Positions 41,715 through 42,660 of a stretch of 42,660 bases of DNA are shown here, in pieces (within the stretch, counting starts at the first letter, position 1; the number at the start of each line of letters is the position of its first letter). The DNA is from Clostridiales bacterium (GTDB taxonomy: Bacteria > Bacillota > Clostridia > Lachnospirales > Lachnospiraceae), in the NCBI GenBank assembly GCA_018369015.1, contig JAGZDD010000014.1, forward strand, positions 1 through 42,660, given 5' to 3'. The translations under genes and the position numbers were made by a program. Under the pieces are notes generated by a model. The model worked only from the letters and a program-made list of their open reading frames with translations, ran no database searches and was not told the origin of the DNA.

Positions 41715-42206
41715 ATGGAGCAGCAATTAAAAAAATCAGAAAATGGTCAGGATAAGGCGGTGGCTGTATCATGGACAGATATGGCCGTATATACTCAGGA
41801 AATCCAGCGATTTGCCCGTCTGTTTATTCATCAGAAGGGCAGTTTTATTATAGCAACGCCAGGGGCATTGGATTTATTATCAAGGCTTGCAGTTACACAG
41901 CAGCAGCTTACACCTTTAATGCTGAGCCGGGAGATGGGAATGACAAAGGCTTCTGTAAGCCGCCTGATTTCCAGGCTGGCGAAGGATGGATTTTTAACAA
42001 AGCAGAAAAGCGACCGTGATGAGCGCAGCTGTTATCTTCAGATTACAGGGGCGGGCCGGGAAGCACTGAATAAGGATTATAAAAAGCTTCTGGCCCCTGC
42101 TTACCGGATGTACCGGAAATTAGGCGCCCAAAAGTTTAAGCTGTTTATGGAAATTGTGGAGGAGGCCAATGGGGAATTGCAGAACGGAAAGGATGATTGG
42201 CAATGA
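41715..42206 (+). CDS. MarR-family regulator
   Basis: 163 residues from ATG 41715, 9 nt after AAGGA. A winged helix-turn-helix lies at about 66-112 (LTPLMLSREMGMTKASVSRLISRLAKDGFL), and the wing Asp-Arg-Asp-Glu-Arg (SDRDERSCYLQIT) is typical of MarR. It overlaps the next gene by ATGA and probably controls it in response to an aromatic or toxic compound. Confidence 0.93.
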   Translation: MEQQLKKSENGQDKAVAVSWTDMAVYTQEIQRFARLFIHQKGSFIIATPGALDLLSRLAVTQQQLTPLMLSREMGMTKASVSRLISRLAKDGFLTKQKSDRDERSCYLQITGAGREALNKDYKKLLAPAYRMYRKLGAQKFKLFMEIVEEANGELQNGKDDWQ

Positions 42207-42660
42207 ATTTTTATGATAATATGCAGTTAAGTGTAAAGGACTGCAAGGAACTGATCCGTAAGGCCGAAACTCCTGAATTAAAGCGAAAATACTGGCTGGC
42301 CCTGATTGCTAAGGATATATCCTGTGTCGCCTTTGCGGTACTGTTTATTGCCGGCTTGAATATGATTTTTGGGGAGGCAAATAGCTGCGCGGCTGTTGTG
42401 ATTTTTTGCGTATTATTGTCCGTGCGTTTTGTGGATTTTGGCTATTGCCTTTCATCTTCGCTTGTAAACCTTGGCATTATCTTTACTATGATGGCTGCAG
42501 CGCCATGGATTTCCGGCCTATTAGGGCCATGGGGCGGGCTGCTTGTCAATTTAGTATGTATCGGATATATTTTGTTAGCAGCCTGCAGCCAGCCCATTAT
42601 GGGAAATGCCGGGCTTTATGTATTTGGTTATATTTTTATGTATGGGCAGCCGGTAGAGGG
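42203..42660 (+). CDS. FUSC/aromatic-acid-exporter-like membrane protein, 5' part
   Basis: 152 codons are visible and the frame is open to the window end. It starts at the ATGA overlap with the MarR gene. After a 40-residue charged N-terminus come several hydrophobic segments (about 43-58, 65-82, 92-110, 113-130). The spacing and MGNAGLYVFGYIFMYG resemble FUSC-type efflux proteins. The MarR pairing supports an export role. The family call is tentative because the C-terminal domain is missing. Confidence 0.65.
   Translation, partial: MNFYDNMQLSVKDCKELIRKAETPELKRKYWLALIAKDISCVAFAVLFIAGLNMIFGEANSCAAVVIFCVLLSVRFVDFGYCLSSSLVNLGIIFTMMAAAPWISGLLGPWGGLLVNLVCIGYILLAACSQPIMGNAGLYVFGYIFMYGQPVE

Overview
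The window looks like a chromosomal segment of an anaerobic Clostridia bacterium, most likely Lachnospiraceae (inference). The signs are strong AGGAGG-type ribosome sites, TTG and GTG starts, many ATGA or TGATG gene overlaps, TTGACA/TATAAT promoters, Firmicutes families (GlpP, L-box lysine riboswitch, DUF1292, DUF6472-like) and an Opp transporter whose OppC carries a large outer-face domain. No phage, IS transposase or CRISPR array was seen. The first and last genes are cut by the window edges.

Layout. 1-1422: 3' half of an M3 oligopeptidase and a coupled membrane protein. 1581-9354: a five-gene peptide ABC importer with a consensus promoter, two back-to-back palindromes in its leader and a strong terminator after the binding-protein gene. 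9438-10504: a tiny membrane protein, a purine or cytosine-type deaminase whose tail is repeat-derived, and tRNA-Asn. 10898-17702: a possible metabolic island with an NTF2-like protein, a MatC/SLC13-like carrier, a LysR regulator, a protein with a UGSC-like domain that has lost its Sec/Cys, and a divergent NhaC-family antiporter. 17771-18926: a degenerate macro-domain protein and two small proteins.

18967-25562 is a glycerol locus: glpK, a Uma2 nuclease-fold protein, a GlpA-like flavoprotein with a C-terminal Cys cluster, a second flavoprotein, a DUF1667 Cys protein and the antiterminator GlpP. 25760-29084: tRNA-Leu(AAG), an RNHCP zinc protein and a 605-residue membrane-anchored protein of unknown role. 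29216-34787: gltX, a UvrD/PcrA-like helicase, then a lysine riboswitch controlling an NhaC-family carrier that is probably a lysine importer. 35077-41247: DUF1292, then a TetR regulator facing an MMPL/RND exporter and a secreted Leu-Gly heptad-repeat partner, with three matching TetR-type operators. 41580-42660: a MarR regulator coupled to the start of a FUSC-like exporter.

The most unusual content is between the genes. Intergenic spaces repeatedly hold mosaic palindromic elements built on GTAACNGTTCAGC and GTTACTATTC ends. One subfamily has three related copies, two of which keep an 8-bp stem through compensatory changes and could form a pseudoknot. Another module has been read in frame into the end of the deaminase gene. 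These elements are the best candidates for something undescribed.
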